A stretch of DNA of 48,061 bases from Mycobacterium tilburgii (GTDB taxonomy: Bacteria; Actinomycetota; Actinomycetes; Mycobacteriales; Mycobacteriaceae): positions 1-48,061 of the forward strand of contig NZ_LR655714.1 of the NCBI RefSeq assembly GCF_902168065.1, read 5' to 3'. The notes under the pieces were generated by a model. The model searched no databases, was not told the DNA's origin, and saw nothing but the letters and a program-made list of their open reading frames with translations. Position numbers and translations under genes: made by a program. Positions 10,082-19,615 of this stretch are shown in pieces (position 1 is the stretch's first letter; every line of letters starts with the position of its first letter).

Positions 10082-10248
10082 GTGGCAATCGGGCTATCCC
10101 CTGTGTCGGTACCCGCGACGACGGCCCAAGGGCATGACCGGTCGCCGATTCATCTGGTAACTGGACGGTTCGGGCAAGCCCTGGATCGACCGCCAACACC
10201 AGTCCGGGTGACCGCCCGGACCCGATCCAAATAGTGGAGGCTCCAATC

Positions 10249-10551
10249 GTGGCGAAGGTGAACATCAAGCCACTCGAGGACAAGATTCTCGTGCAGGCCA
10301 ACGAGGCCGAGACCACGACCGCGTCCGGTCTGGTCATTCCTGACACCGCCAAGGAGAAGCCGCAAGAAGGCACCGTCGTCGCAGTCGGCCCCGGCCGGTG
10401 GGACGAGGACGGCGACAAGCGGATCCCGCTGGACGTGTCGGAGGGAGACACCGTCATCTACAGCAAGTACGGCGGCACCGAGATCAAATACAACTACGAG
10501 GAGTACCTGATCCTGTCGGCGCGCGACGTGCTGGCTGTCGTTTCCAAGTAA
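10249..10551 (+). CDS. groES: Co-chaperonin GroES (Cpn10)
   Basis: The 10-kDa lid of the chaperonin. The product has 100 residues beginning [15 protein letters not shown], with the mobile-loop segment around [20 protein letters not shown] and the roof segment KYGGTEIKY; it ends [13 protein letters not shown] chose GTG 10249 because GTGGAGG at 10234-10240 serves as ribosome site and the resulting length equals the mycobacterial standard. Expression should respond to HrcA through the CIRCE site upstream. groEL1 follows after 88 bases. Confidence 0.97.
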   Translation: MAKVNIKPLEDKILVQANEAETTTASGLVIPDTAKEKPQEGTVVAVGPGRWDEDGDKRIPLDVSEGDTVIYSKYGGTEIKYNYEEYLILSARDVLAVVSK

Positions 10552-10639
10552 AGAACCGTGTTTCGCCCCGGCGATCCCCGTGTCCAGGCATGGGTGACTT
10601 CCGGGGCGGCATGCGTTCATGGGCGTGTAAAGGACCCTG

Positions 10640-12268
<1,629 letters not shown>

Positions 12269-12283
12269 GTGATTAGCGCGCGG

Positions 12284-12309
12284 CACCCCCGGTCATCTGG
12301 CCGGGGGTG
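12284..12309 (+). terminator. Intrinsic-type terminator after groEL1
   Basis: A perfect 9-bp stem, CACCCCCGG (12284-12292) pairing with CCGGGGGTG (12301-12309), with an 8-base loop and followed by TTTGTGTT. It lies 16 bases past the groEL1 stop and should end the groES-groEL1 transcript. The T tract is short, as usual in mycobacteria. Confidence 0.85.
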
Positions 12310-12412
12310 TTTGTGTTAGCCGCACTCCTCGAGACTCGAGCCAGTGCGCGTTTCCCGGCGTGTCGTCGCAAAAGTTTACGCGTTGCGACGCGGCGGGTGT
12401 TGTGTTGCAAGC

Positions 12413-12890
12413 ATGGACCGCTTGATCCGCTGGGCGTGGGACCGCTGCGGGACGAAATATTCGTGGCTGGTCGGTGCGAACTTCTAGCTCGACCACAACC
12501 GCGTCGTGCTGGAGCAGGAACTGCGCGGCCTGCACAGCGTCGGCGTCGACACGGTGATGTGCGTGACGGGCGACGGCCGCGGTTACGACGTGCGCACCGA
12601 TGTCACACAGACCTTCGATCTGGACGGGCAGCGGCTGGTCGCGCTGGCACGCCTTGGTGGGGATGGTCGCGGCGGTGCCCGAAACGCCGACCGCCCCGCC
12701 CGTCCACGCCCGCCCCGAGCGGCTGGTGCACAAGCAGCGCGCGAGCGCGAGCGTGGCGGTGCTCAACCACGTGTCCTTCCCCGCGATGATCGAAGAGTTC
12801 ATGGCCGCGGCGACGCCGGCCGGGTTGACGATTCCGGTGATCGCCTCGGTCGCGGTGTTCACCGACCGCGTTAAAGACCAGCACCTTGTT
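12413..12890 (+). pseudogene. Methylenetetrahydrofolate reductase-like protein remnant
   Basis: From ATG 12413 the frame reads a short N-terminal stretch (MDRLIRWAWDRCGTKYSW) and hits TAG at 12485. In the same frame it continues with NRVVLEQELRGLHSVGVD, TVMCVTGDGRGYDVR and FDLDGQRLVALA. A frameshift near 12645 then gives VPETPTAPPVHARPERLVHKQRA, VAVLNHVSFPAMIEEFMAAA and TIPVIASVAVFTDR. These blocks fit the TIM-barrel flavoprotein family of 5,10-methylenetetrahydrofolate reductase (MetF-like), which reduces methylene-THF to methyl-THF. The first 24 codons do not look like a normal MetF start, so the 5' end may be a fusion with something else. Recognisable sequence ends near 12880, where an F420-oxidoreductase fragment begins. 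Confidence 0.65.
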
Positions 12891-13114
12891 GACGGTGGTG
12901 CTGGACGGCTTTGGCACGACCCGCGACTTGGGGGAGGCGCGCGGCGGGCGGTGGGTGCCGGCACGCTCGAGCAGGTCGCCGATGAGATCAAGCGCCGGGT
13001 GCTCGATGTTGGAATCGACGGTGTGATCGTGAACCTGCCGAGCCATTCGCCACACACACACCGGGCCTCATCACCGCGGTGGGCGAGACGCCCAGGCCGC
13101 TGATCGACGCCTAG
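12888..13114 (+). pseudogene. F420-dependent LLM-class oxidoreductase, C-terminal fragment
   Basis: A roughly 75-codon remnant of the C-terminus of a luciferase-like (LLM) F420-dependent oxidoreductase. The segment TVVLDGFGTTRDLGEAR is followed after a frameshift by VGAGTLEQVADEIKRRVLDV and GIDGVIVNLPSH. After another frameshift near 13058 comes a frame ending AVGETPRPLIDA and TAG at 13112. Cofactor-binding parts of the barrel are missing. It abuts the MTHFR-like remnant without a gap, which suggests a deletion joined two neighbouring genes. The substrate is unknown. Confidence 0.65.
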
Positions 13115-13561
13115 TCACCCAGCGACGTGGTGATCTGAACTTCGGACGTGAGCGTCTGATGGACGAGGCAGCGCTCGGCGATCAGCAACAGTCGATCCCG
13201 CTGCGCGGCGTCGAGGGCTCCGGTCAATTCGATGTGCCGCTCGATGCGATCGACCCAGCCCGCCTTGGTCTCGTAGTCGACGCAGTACTTCGCGTGAATC
13301 CGTGAGTACCGCAACGTGATTCGTATATTCTCCAACGGCCATCCCTTCCGGTGCGCATCATACGCACCGTGATCGACGTACAGGCGCCCAGCGCGGCCAG
13401 CAACAGGGCATATGGGTTGGGCCCGGCGTCGTCACCGATGTCGCCGGTTCGTCGGCGATGAGCCGATGGCGTCCGGCGGTGATCTGCTGGGTGTAGGGTG
13501 CGGTGCCCGTCTCCGCGACAATCACCGTGCCCTCGGCGGACGCTTCGTCGTGTGTGGTCAT
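13111..13561 (-). pseudogene. osmC: OsmC family (peroxiredoxin-like) protein, frameshifted
   Basis: The start at 13561 begins MTTHDEASAEGTVIVAETG and continues HRLIADEPATS. A frameshift then moves to GPNPYALLLAALGACTSITV and RMMRTGRDGRW, and a second shift near 13325 to LENIRITLRYSRIHAKYC, ending ERCLVHQTLTSEVQITTSLGD with a stop at 13111-13113. The two OsmC cysteines are represented by GACTS and by the position before the VHQTL segment, which here reads CLVHQTL. OsmC/Ohr proteins reduce organic hydroperoxides. At least two frameshifts make a functional product unlikely. Its stop overlaps the opposite-strand F420-oxidoreductase remnant. Confidence 0.85.
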
Positions 13562-13592
13562 GCCTCTTTGTACTCCGTTAGGGTGAATCACC

Positions 13593-14258
13593 ATGCCGCC
13601 AAGTGAGAGCGAGGGCCTGCTGGCCGCGCACAGCGCGATTCGCTCGTTCTAGGAGCAGGAGGGCGCACGCTACGACCAGAAGGACGCCCACGGCGTCTTA
13701 TCCGATATCGAACGTCATTTGTGGACAGCGGCATTGGGCGCGATCCCGCCGTCTTCGCGGGTGCTCGACATCGCCACCGGCACCGGGTTCGTTGCGCTGC
13801 TACTTGCCGAGCTTGCGTCATCGGGTGACCGTATGCGATGCGTCGCAGGCGATGCTTGCGAACGCGCGTGCCGAGGCCGCCGAGCGTGAGCTGGCCATCA
13901 CGTTCGTGGAGGGTGTGACCGAACGGCTGCCGTTTCCGGATGCCTGTTTCGACGCCGTGACGGGCCGGCACTTCATCTGGACGCTGGTCGAACCCGACCG
14001 GGCCTTCGCCGAATGGCGCCGTGTCCTGGTGCCCAGCGGAATCCTGGTCGCCGACTGCTCGCTGAATACGCAAGTGGCAGCCATCATTACGCCGACGACG
14101 TTGCGGCGGCGCTGCCGTTCAGTGCGGTTGGCGACACTACTCCGATTGTCGATGCCCTGCTATCCGCGGGGTTCGGCGCCGTGGACGTGGATGTCCTCGG
14201 CACCGGCGACGAGGACGGCAAGCCGCGCCACGCGGTCTTGCGAGGCCGGCCGGGCTAA
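13593..14258 (+). pseudogene. Class I SAM-dependent methyltransferase, broken
   Basis: Starts at ATG 13593 (MPPSESEGLLAAHSAIRSF) and meets an in-frame TAG at 13650, then reads EQEGARYDQKDAHGVLSDIE and motif I as VLDIATGTGFVALLLAELA. A frameshift near 13812 leads to HRVTVCDASQAMLANARAEA, FVEGVTERLPFPDACFDAV and GRHFIWTLVEPDRAFAEWRR, and a further shift near 14060 to HHYADDVAAALPFSAVGDTT and a TAA at 14256. This is a UbiE/methyltransf_11-like enzyme. One stop and at least two frameshifts kill it. The natural substrate cannot be inferred. Confidence 0.85.
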
Positions 14259-14304
14259 TTCTCGTCGTCGCGCCAAAACCCAACGGGTGTGCGACGATTC
14301 GGCC

Positions 14305-14605
14305 CGTGGCCAAACAGTACGCCTGGTCGAATACGGAATGGAACGCGAGCGGCTCTCCTGGCAGGGCGAACAGCTGCGTCCCGCCACCGAACGGCTGTTT
14401 CGCGCCGCCGGCATTGGCCGGGAGCCCGGGTGCTCGATTGCGGACCGACGTCGCGTGGACCATGTGAGCACGCTGCTGCGGGGGCTGTCCGGCGTGCTGA
14501 CGGCAAACGGCATCGCCACCGAAGAAGAAGCTCGATATCGACGCTTTCGCCGAGCGGGTCAGGACGGAGTGCCTTGCGCTGCTCGCCCGTGACGTCGACC
14601 AGCGC
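14305..14605 (+). pseudogene. SAM-dependent methyltransferase, internally deleted remnant
   Basis: The N-terminus is recognisable as VEYGMERERLSWQGEQLRPA followed by TERLFRAAGIG and, in another frame, GARVLDCG (motif I). The sequence then jumps directly to a C-terminal block, GVLTANGIATEEE followed in a shifted frame by DIDAFAERVRTECLALLA. The central part of the fold, well over 100 codons, is missing. It converges on the truncated hypB around 14605. This is the same family as small-molecule methyltransferases common in mycobacteria, with no assigned substrate. Confidence 0.7.
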
Positions 14606-14869
14606 GAGTTGGCCTTCGAGCGTCACTTGCAGGATGGTCGTCTTTTCGGACACCGGTGAGCTCATCAGGTTCAGCGCACGGACGCCGTTGCGGCCGAACG
14701 CAGCCCGGTTGGCATGGACAAGAACGTCGTTCTCGGCGAAGATCGCCTCCAGCACGTCGATGCGTTGCGCGCCGGTTTGGTATCGGCTGTGGTCGCCGTG
14801 CTCGTGCAGGGAGCCGTCATGCTCGTGGGCGTGCACGGTCCCGTCGTCGTGCCGATGAAACCTACCCAT
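14606..14869 (-). pseudogene. hypB: Hydrogenase nickel-incorporation GTPase HypB, 3'-truncated
   Basis: HypB is the GTPase that delivers nickel with HypA to [NiFe]-hydrogenase precursors. The start at 14869 reads MGRFHRHDDGTVHAHEHDGS with the expected His-rich N-terminus, then QRIDVLEAIFAENDVLVHAN and VRALNLMSSP. The Walker A that should read GSGKTT is altered to VSEKTT, so even the remaining part would not bind GTP normally. Recognisable sequence stops at LQVTLE near 14610, about 85 codons in, against more than 200 in the family. It lies 48 bases downstream of hypA, which is downstream of nicT, so the three formed a nickel operon. Confidence 0.88.
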
Positions 14870-14917
14870 GGCTCAACACCTTTCGATGCGGCGCCGCACG
14901 ACGCCACCGACCGCTGG

Positions 14918-15255
14918 TCACGTGACGTCCAGCGAGGTCCGCCGTCCACCAGGAACTCGTCACCGTGTAGCAACTGCACGTCGGGGCTGTCGCAGTGCGG
15001 GCAAATCGACCACGGTGACGTGATCTTCGACTGTCGACCGCAGGAACGGTAGCGCACCTCGGCGCTGACGAACTCGAGTTCCACTCGGCGTCGGGCAGGC
15101 GCTCCGCGTCGCGCACCAGCGTCCAGCAGAACGACAACGACTCGGGGACCACCTGCCGCAGCGCGCCGATCCGGACGCGAACCACCTCGACGTGCCGCCC
15201 AGCCGCGCGCGTTGACCACACCGGCGATCGCCTCGCACAACGAGAGCTCATGCAT
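14918..15255 (-). pseudogene. hypA: Hydrogenase maturation factor HypA, frameshifted
   Basis: A small Ni/Zn metallochaperone that works with HypB. The start at 15255 reads MHELSLCEAIAGVVNARG. A frameshift then leads to GRHVEVVRVRIGALRQVV and PESLSFCWTLVRDAERLPDA, another to ELEFVSAEVRYRSCGRQSKI and SPWSICPHCDS (the zinc-binding CxxC pairs), and a last one to the expected end TSLDVT and TGA at 14918-14920. The N-terminal Met-His nickel site and the zinc cysteines persist as DNA, but at least three frameshifts separate them. Located 85 bases after nicT. Confidence 0.88.
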
Positions 15256-15340
15256 CGCCGGCTCCCAGCCGTCGGGCGCGGGCCCATACCGTCGTCTACT
15301 CCGGACAGGCCGCGACGAATACCCGCGGATCGTTCCCGCG

Positions 15341-16459
15341 TCAGATCGTGCTCTGGGTGGCCGGCGCCCACTTCTCATCGATGCGGCAGTATCGCCAGAC
15401 GAGCAGGGCCGCCGCCCAGGTCAGCGCGAAGAGGCCGACGATGACGAAGCCGACGGTGTTCAGGTCGAGGCTCTCCACCCAATCCCAGAACGGGCCCCGC
15501 CAGCCGAGTTGCGCGGCGAACAGGTCGATGAGTTCGATGCTGCCGATCAACAGGGCGACCACGACCGACAGCCCGGTGATGGTGATGTTGTAGTAGATCT
15601 TGCGCACCGGATTGGTGAAGGCCCACCCGTAGGCGAAGTTCATGAACGACCCGTCGATGGTGTCCAGCAGGCACATGCCGGCCGTGAACAGTACGGGCAA
15701 ACACAGGATGGCATACCACGGCAGTTCGGCCGCCGCGCTGGTGCCGGCCAGCAGTAGCAGGGCGATCTCGGTTGCGGTGTCGAAGCCCAGACCGAACAGC
15801 AACCCGATCAGATACAGGTGCCACGACCTGGTGATCGACCGGGTGAAGCGGCCGAGGAAACGGTTGAAAAAGCCGCGGCTCGCCAACTGCTGCTCGAGTT
15901 CCACGTCGTCGTAGTGGCCGTGCCGCAACCGAAGAAACACCCGCAGAATCCCGGCCAGCACAACCAGGTTCAGGACGGCGATCAGGTACAGGAACAGTCC
16001 CGAGATGCCGGTGCCGATCAGGCCGGTGTAGTGGTGCAGCGTGGACGAGTCGTTCCGGAACGGCCCGACCACAGTTTTCGCGCCGATGGCCAGCAACATC
16101 GCCAGCGTGAACACCACGGTGGAATGGCCCAGCGAGAAGAAGAAGCCGACGGCAAGCGGGCGCTGCCCGTCACTCATCAGCTTGCGGGTGGTGTTGTCGA
16201 TCGCGGCGATGTGGTCGGCGTCGAAGGCGTGTCGCAAGCCCAGGGCGTACGCCGTCAGCCCGACGCCGAGTCCGAATGCCTTGCCGCCCACGCTCAGTCG
16301 CGCCGGGTCCACCAGGAGAACTAGGGTCGCCCAGCCGATCAGGTGCAGCGCGACGATCACCGTTAGCATCACACCCAGGCGTCCCCATTCCGCGGGGGTC
16401 AGGAAGCCGTGCAGCCTGGCTGACCTGGGCTGCGGCTCGGCGAGTTCCGTGGCGGACAT
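15341..16459 (-). CDS. nicT: Nickel/cobalt permease NicT (NiCoT family)
   Basis: A high-affinity nickel (possibly cobalt) importer of the cytoplasmic membrane, 372 residues with about eight hydrophobic segments. The NiCoT signature in the second transmembrane helix, HAFDADHIAAIDNTTRK, is intact at about residues 77-93, as are FFFSLGHSTVVF and LFGLGFDTATEIALL. A hydrophilic loop in the middle (RLRHGHYDDVELEQQLAS) is typical. No lesion is seen, in contrast to the downstream hypA and hypB and to the divergent Fur-family gene. In mycobacteria imported nickel also feeds urease, which is not in this window. It is homologous to Rv2856. Confidence 0.95.
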   Translation of the reverse strand: MSATELAEPQPRSARLHGFLTPAEWGRLGVMLTVIVALHLIGWATLVLLVDPARLSVGGKAFGLGVGLTAYALGLRHAFDADHIAAIDNTTRKLMSDGQRPLAVGFFFSLGHSTVVFTLAMLLAIGAKTVVGPFRNDSSTLHHYTGLIGTGISGLFLYLIAVLNLVVLAGILRVFLRLRHGHYDDVELEQQLASRGFFNRFLGRFTRSITRSWHLYLIGLLFGLGFDTATEIALLLLAGTSAAAELPWYAILCLPVLFTAGMCLLDTIDGSFMNFAYGWAFTNPVRKIYYNITITGLSVVVALLIGSIELIDLFAAQLGWRGPFWDWVESLDLNTVGFVIVGLFALTWAAALLVWRYCRIDEKWAPATQSTI

Positions 16460-16562
16460 CGGTCCCTTGTACGTAGAGGGGCGTTGACGTTCGTCGGGCA
16501 GAAAACGACGCCCACAACCTTAGGTTCGGGGGCGAGCTCGATGCAAGCGAGTTGCAGGAGCT

Positions 16563-17090
16563 TTGGCTTTGCACCCACCGAATACTGGCAATCCTGGGGA
16601 CCGGCCGGGTGACGTTCAACCCGCAGCTCTCGATCCCGTGGTCACCGAACGTATTGGCGATTTCCTGCGTGCTCGCGGGCTGTGCCCGGATGGCCTCGCG
16701 GATTCAGGTATTGGCGGTGTTCGAACCGGTCAACGTGCACCTGTCGGTCGCGGAAATCCACCAACGGGTGCAGGCGTGCCTGCCCGCCAGCACCCAGCCA
16801 CCCGACCTGGCCACCATCTACCGCACGGTTACCACCCTGGTCGAACAGTCGGTGTTGCACGCGTTGACCCTCGACAACGGCACCATCACCTATGGGCTGG
16901 CGACGGCACCGCATCACCACGCGGTGTGCACGGAGGTCGACTTGATCATCGAGGTACCGGCGCGGCAGTTGAGCTCGGCGCTCGAGCACGCCATGGCGGC
17001 AGCGCGTTCGCGTTGTCGGATCGGGCAGGCCTGACGTTGTACGGCTTGTGCCCGCAGTGCCAGGACGGCATCGGGTCGGCGGGTCACTGA
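16563..17090 (+). pseudogene. Fur-family metalloregulator, frameshifted
   Basis: Divergent from nicT. One frame carries DPVVTERIGDFLRARGL; a frameshift near 16680 gives ASRIQVLAVFEPVNVHLSVA followed by EIHQRVQACLPAS and the recognition-helix region PPDLATIYRTVTTLVEQSV, then DNGTITYGLATAPHHHAVCT. A second shift near 17000 gives FALSDRAGLTLYGLCPQCQD, the C-terminal CxxC. The first CxxC reads CTEVD, so its second cysteine (usual CTECD) is lost. The protein was a Fur/Zur/Nur-type repressor; its position beside nicT suggests Nur-like nickel control, which is inference. Two frameshifts and the missing ligand argue it is dead. It ends 4 bases before the convergent mtr stop. Confidence 0.82.
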
Positions 17091-17094
17091 CCGG

Positions 17095-18474
17095 TCAGTA
17101 CAGCCCCAGCAGCGCGTTCTCCACCACCTCGGGCAGCGCCGGATGGATCCAGTACTGCCCGCGAGCCATTTCGGTGGCGGTGAGCCCGAAACTCATGGCC
17201 TGGATAAACGGCTGGATGATCGACGAGGCCTGGTAGCCCATAATGTGCGCTCCGAGCAACCGCCCGGTGCCGCGCTCGGCGATGAGCTTGACGATCCCGG
17301 TGGTGTCTTCCATCGCCCAGCCGTAGGCGACGTCGCCGTAGTCCTGAATCTTCACCGAAACCGTGTAACCCTGTGTGCGGGCCTCGTTTTCGGTCAATCC
17401 CACTGAGGCGATCTGGGGGTCGGTGAACACGGCTGACGGCACGTAGCGGTGGTCGGTGGCGGCCATCGCCGCGGTGTCGTCCCAGTCGCAGAGCAGGTTG
17501 TGCTGCACCACTCGCGCCTCGTGGTTGGCGACGTGCTTGAGCTGGTAGTGCGAGGAGACGTCGCCCAGGGCGAACACCCCACGCGCGGTGGTGCGCTGGT
17601 ATTCGTCGACAACCACCAGACCGTCCTCGACGGCGACACCGGCCTGTTCGAGATCGAGTTGATCGGCGTTGGACACCCGGCCGGTCGCGACCAGCATGGC
17701 GTCGGCATGCACGGTGTGCCCGTTGTCGAGGTGCACCGCGATGCCCGACCCGTGATCCTCGGCGCCGACGACGTTGCGGTGGGTGTGCAGTTCCCATTTG
17801 GTCGACGCGATGCGGGTGAAGCGTTCGCACAGCTCGTCGTCGCAATGCCGCAGCAGGGCGGAGCCGCGGACGATCAGGGTGACCCGCGAGCCGAGCGAGG
17901 AGAAGATGTGTGCGAACTCGGCCGATACGAAACCGCCGCCGACGATCACCAAATGCTCTGGTAATTCGGCGATTCGCATGATGGTGTCGCTGGTGTGGTA
18001 GCGGGCGCCGCACCCCAGGATCGCCGGGGGGATGACCGGCCGCGCCCCGGCGGCGATCACCACATGATCGGCCGAGAACTCCTCGCCGGCATCGGTGCGC
18101 AGCAAGTAGCGCCCGTCATCCTGGACGGGTCCGAAGCGGGTGTGTTGTTTGTACACATCAATATTGGGCGCGGAGCTGCGATAGTCTTCGCCGGCGACCC
18201 CGATCGGATCGATGCGACCGAAGACGCGCGAGACGATGTCGTCCCAACGCACCCGCTCGATGCCGGCGTCGATGCCGTAGCGCGCCGCGTCCCGGATGGT
18301 CTGGGCGACCTCTGCAGCGTAGACGAACATCTTGGTCGGGATGCATCCCACGTTCAGGCAGGTACCTCCGAAGGTGCCCTGCTCGCACATGGCCACCCGT
18401 TTGTCGGCGAAGCGGTCACCGAGAATGCTGTTGCCCGAACCGGTTCCGATGATCGCGATGTCGTAGGTTTGCAC
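17095..18474 (-). CDS. mtr: Mycothione reductase
   Basis: An NADPH- and FAD-dependent disulfide reductase that regenerates mycothiol from mycothione, the actinobacterial counterpart of glutathione reductase. It has 459 residues: FAD-binding IAIIGTGSGNSILGDRFADK, redox-active GGTCLNVGCIPTK at about residues 36-48, NADPH-binding VIVGGGFVSAEFAHIFSSLG near 175, the second FAD contact FALGDVSSHYQL near 305, and the catalytic HPALPEVVENALLG near the C-terminus. It is immediately downstream of the alpha/beta hydrolase gene (4-base gap), the same pair as Rv2854-Rv2855. Intact, so mycothiol redox cycling appears retained. Confidence 0.97.
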   Translation of the reverse strand: MQTYDIAIIGTGSGNSILGDRFADKRVAMCEQGTFGGTCLNVGCIPTKMFVYAAEVAQTIRDAARYGIDAGIERVRWDDIVSRVFGRIDPIGVAGEDYRSSAPNIDVYKQHTRFGPVQDDGRYLLRTDAGEEFSADHVVIAAGARPVIPPAILGCGARYHTSDTIMRIAELPEHLVIVGGGFVSAEFAHIFSSLGSRVTLIVRGSALLRHCDDELCERFTRIASTKWELHTHRNVVGAEDHGSGIAVHLDNGHTVHADAMLVATGRVSNADQLDLEQAGVAVEDGLVVVDEYQRTTARGVFALGDVSSHYQLKHVANHEARVVQHNLLCDWDDTAAMAATDHRYVPSAVFTDPQIASVGLTENEARTQGYTVSVKIQDYGDVAYGWAMEDTTGIVKLIAERGTGRLLGAHIMGYQASSIIQPFIQAMSFGLTATEMARGQYWIHPALPEVVENALLGLY

Positions 18475-18478
18475 GTCC

Positions 18479-19501
18479 TCAGCTCTTTCTGGAGGACGCG
18501 GTGGCGTCGGCGTCGTGGGTGCGCAGGTAGTCGTCGAGCCAGCGGTCCAGTTCCTTATAGGCGGCCTCGCGCGGCCTGGCCAGCGACAAAAACACGTCGT
18601 GTTTGGCGTCGGTCACCGGTACGATGGCGCTGCGGTTCCCGACGCAGCCCGCCCACCGGGCGATCTGGGTGACGTCGAGGACCGCATCGCCGCGTTGCAT
18701 AGCCGCGGTGTCGGCGCTTTCGGGCACGCTGTGGTCCGATCGCAGGATCAGGTTGGGCACGCCGACGTCGAGCCCGCGGTGCAGCCGGGCCTGCCCGCGG
18801 CGCACGGCGTGCAGCCATCCCACGGTAATCGGGAAGCCGCCCAACGGTTTCCACTGCAGGTTGTAGTCGAACTCGCCGTCGTAGTCGCGGTGCAGGGTGG
18901 TGCCGTAACCGCCCTTGTTCGACGGACGGATCACGCTCTTGGCGCGCAACCGCGACAGGCCGGTGATCATTGCAGAGGTCAGGCCCAGCCGCAGGATCGC
19001 CGGGCCGTGCAGATCCAGAAAGGGGCTGTTGAGCACCAAGCCGCTGATCGCGGTGTGCGCCTTCGGGTTTCGTCGCCGCAACCGGTCCAGCCACAACGAC
19101 ACGGTCAGACCACCGGCCGAGTGACCGTAGACCAGCACCGTGGTGTCACCGCCGGTCTGCTCGGTGATGAGCGCCAGTGCGCGTTCGAGTTCGGTATCGT
19201 AGTGCGCCAGATCGGCAATGAAGTGCGGGGTCTGGCCGTCACGGCGAGACCGGCCACACTTCTGCAGGTCCACCGCGTAGAAGGTGAAGCCGCGGTCGGC
19301 GAAATGATCGGCCAGCGCGGTGTTGAAGAAGTAGTCCGTGTAGCCGTGCACCGCGAGCACCGCGTGCCCGCCGGCCGCGGACGGTTCCGGGCCGCGGCGG
19401 ATCAGCGTTGCGACGATGTCGCCCTCGAGGGCCGGGTCAGGCCCCAGCGCAATGGTGTACTGCCAGTAGCCAGGTAGGATGTCGGGTACCCAGCCAGTCA
19501 C
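18479..19501 (-). CDS. Alpha/beta hydrolase (Rv2854-like)
   Basis: A 340-residue serine hydrolase with a lysophospholipase-like layout (Hydrolase_4). The oxyanion region is [20 protein letters not shown], the nucleophile elbow is [18 protein letters not shown] near residue 128, a candidate acid is in [12 protein letters not shown], and the catalytic His in [11 protein letters not shown] near 306. It has no signal peptide and is probably cytosolic. It directly precedes mtr and is probably co-transcribed with it, as in M. tuberculosis. The substrate is unknown; monoacylglycerol-like lipids are a guess from the family. Its ATG start at 19501 faces the divergent mqo remnant across 114 bases, so promoters for both should lie at 19502-19615. 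Confidence 0.88.
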   Translation of the reverse strand: MTGWVPDILPGYWQYTIALGPDPALEGDIVATLIRRGPEPSAAGGHAVLAVHGYTDYFFNTALADHFADRGFTFYAVDLQKCGRSRRDGQTPHFIADLAHYDTELERALALITEQTGGDTTVLVYGHSAGGLTVSLWLDRLRRRNPKAHTAISGLVLNSPFLDLHGPAILRLGLTSAMITGLSRLRAKSVIRPSNKGGYGTTLHRDYDGEFDYNLQWKPLGGFPITVGWLHAVRRGQARLHRGLDVGVPNLILRSDHSVPESADTAAMQRGDAVLDVTQIARWAGCVGNRSAIVPVTDAKHDVFLSLARPREAAYKELDRWLDDYLRTHDADATASSRKS

Positions 19502-19615
19502 CAGGCCAGCTTAGCGTGGCGGTCACTTTTGCTGGTACGGGGGGCGGTACGGATCGTTTCGGACGACGCGCCCGGGATAACCTGGGGTACGGCAAAGGGA
19601 AGGACCAACGTCTCG

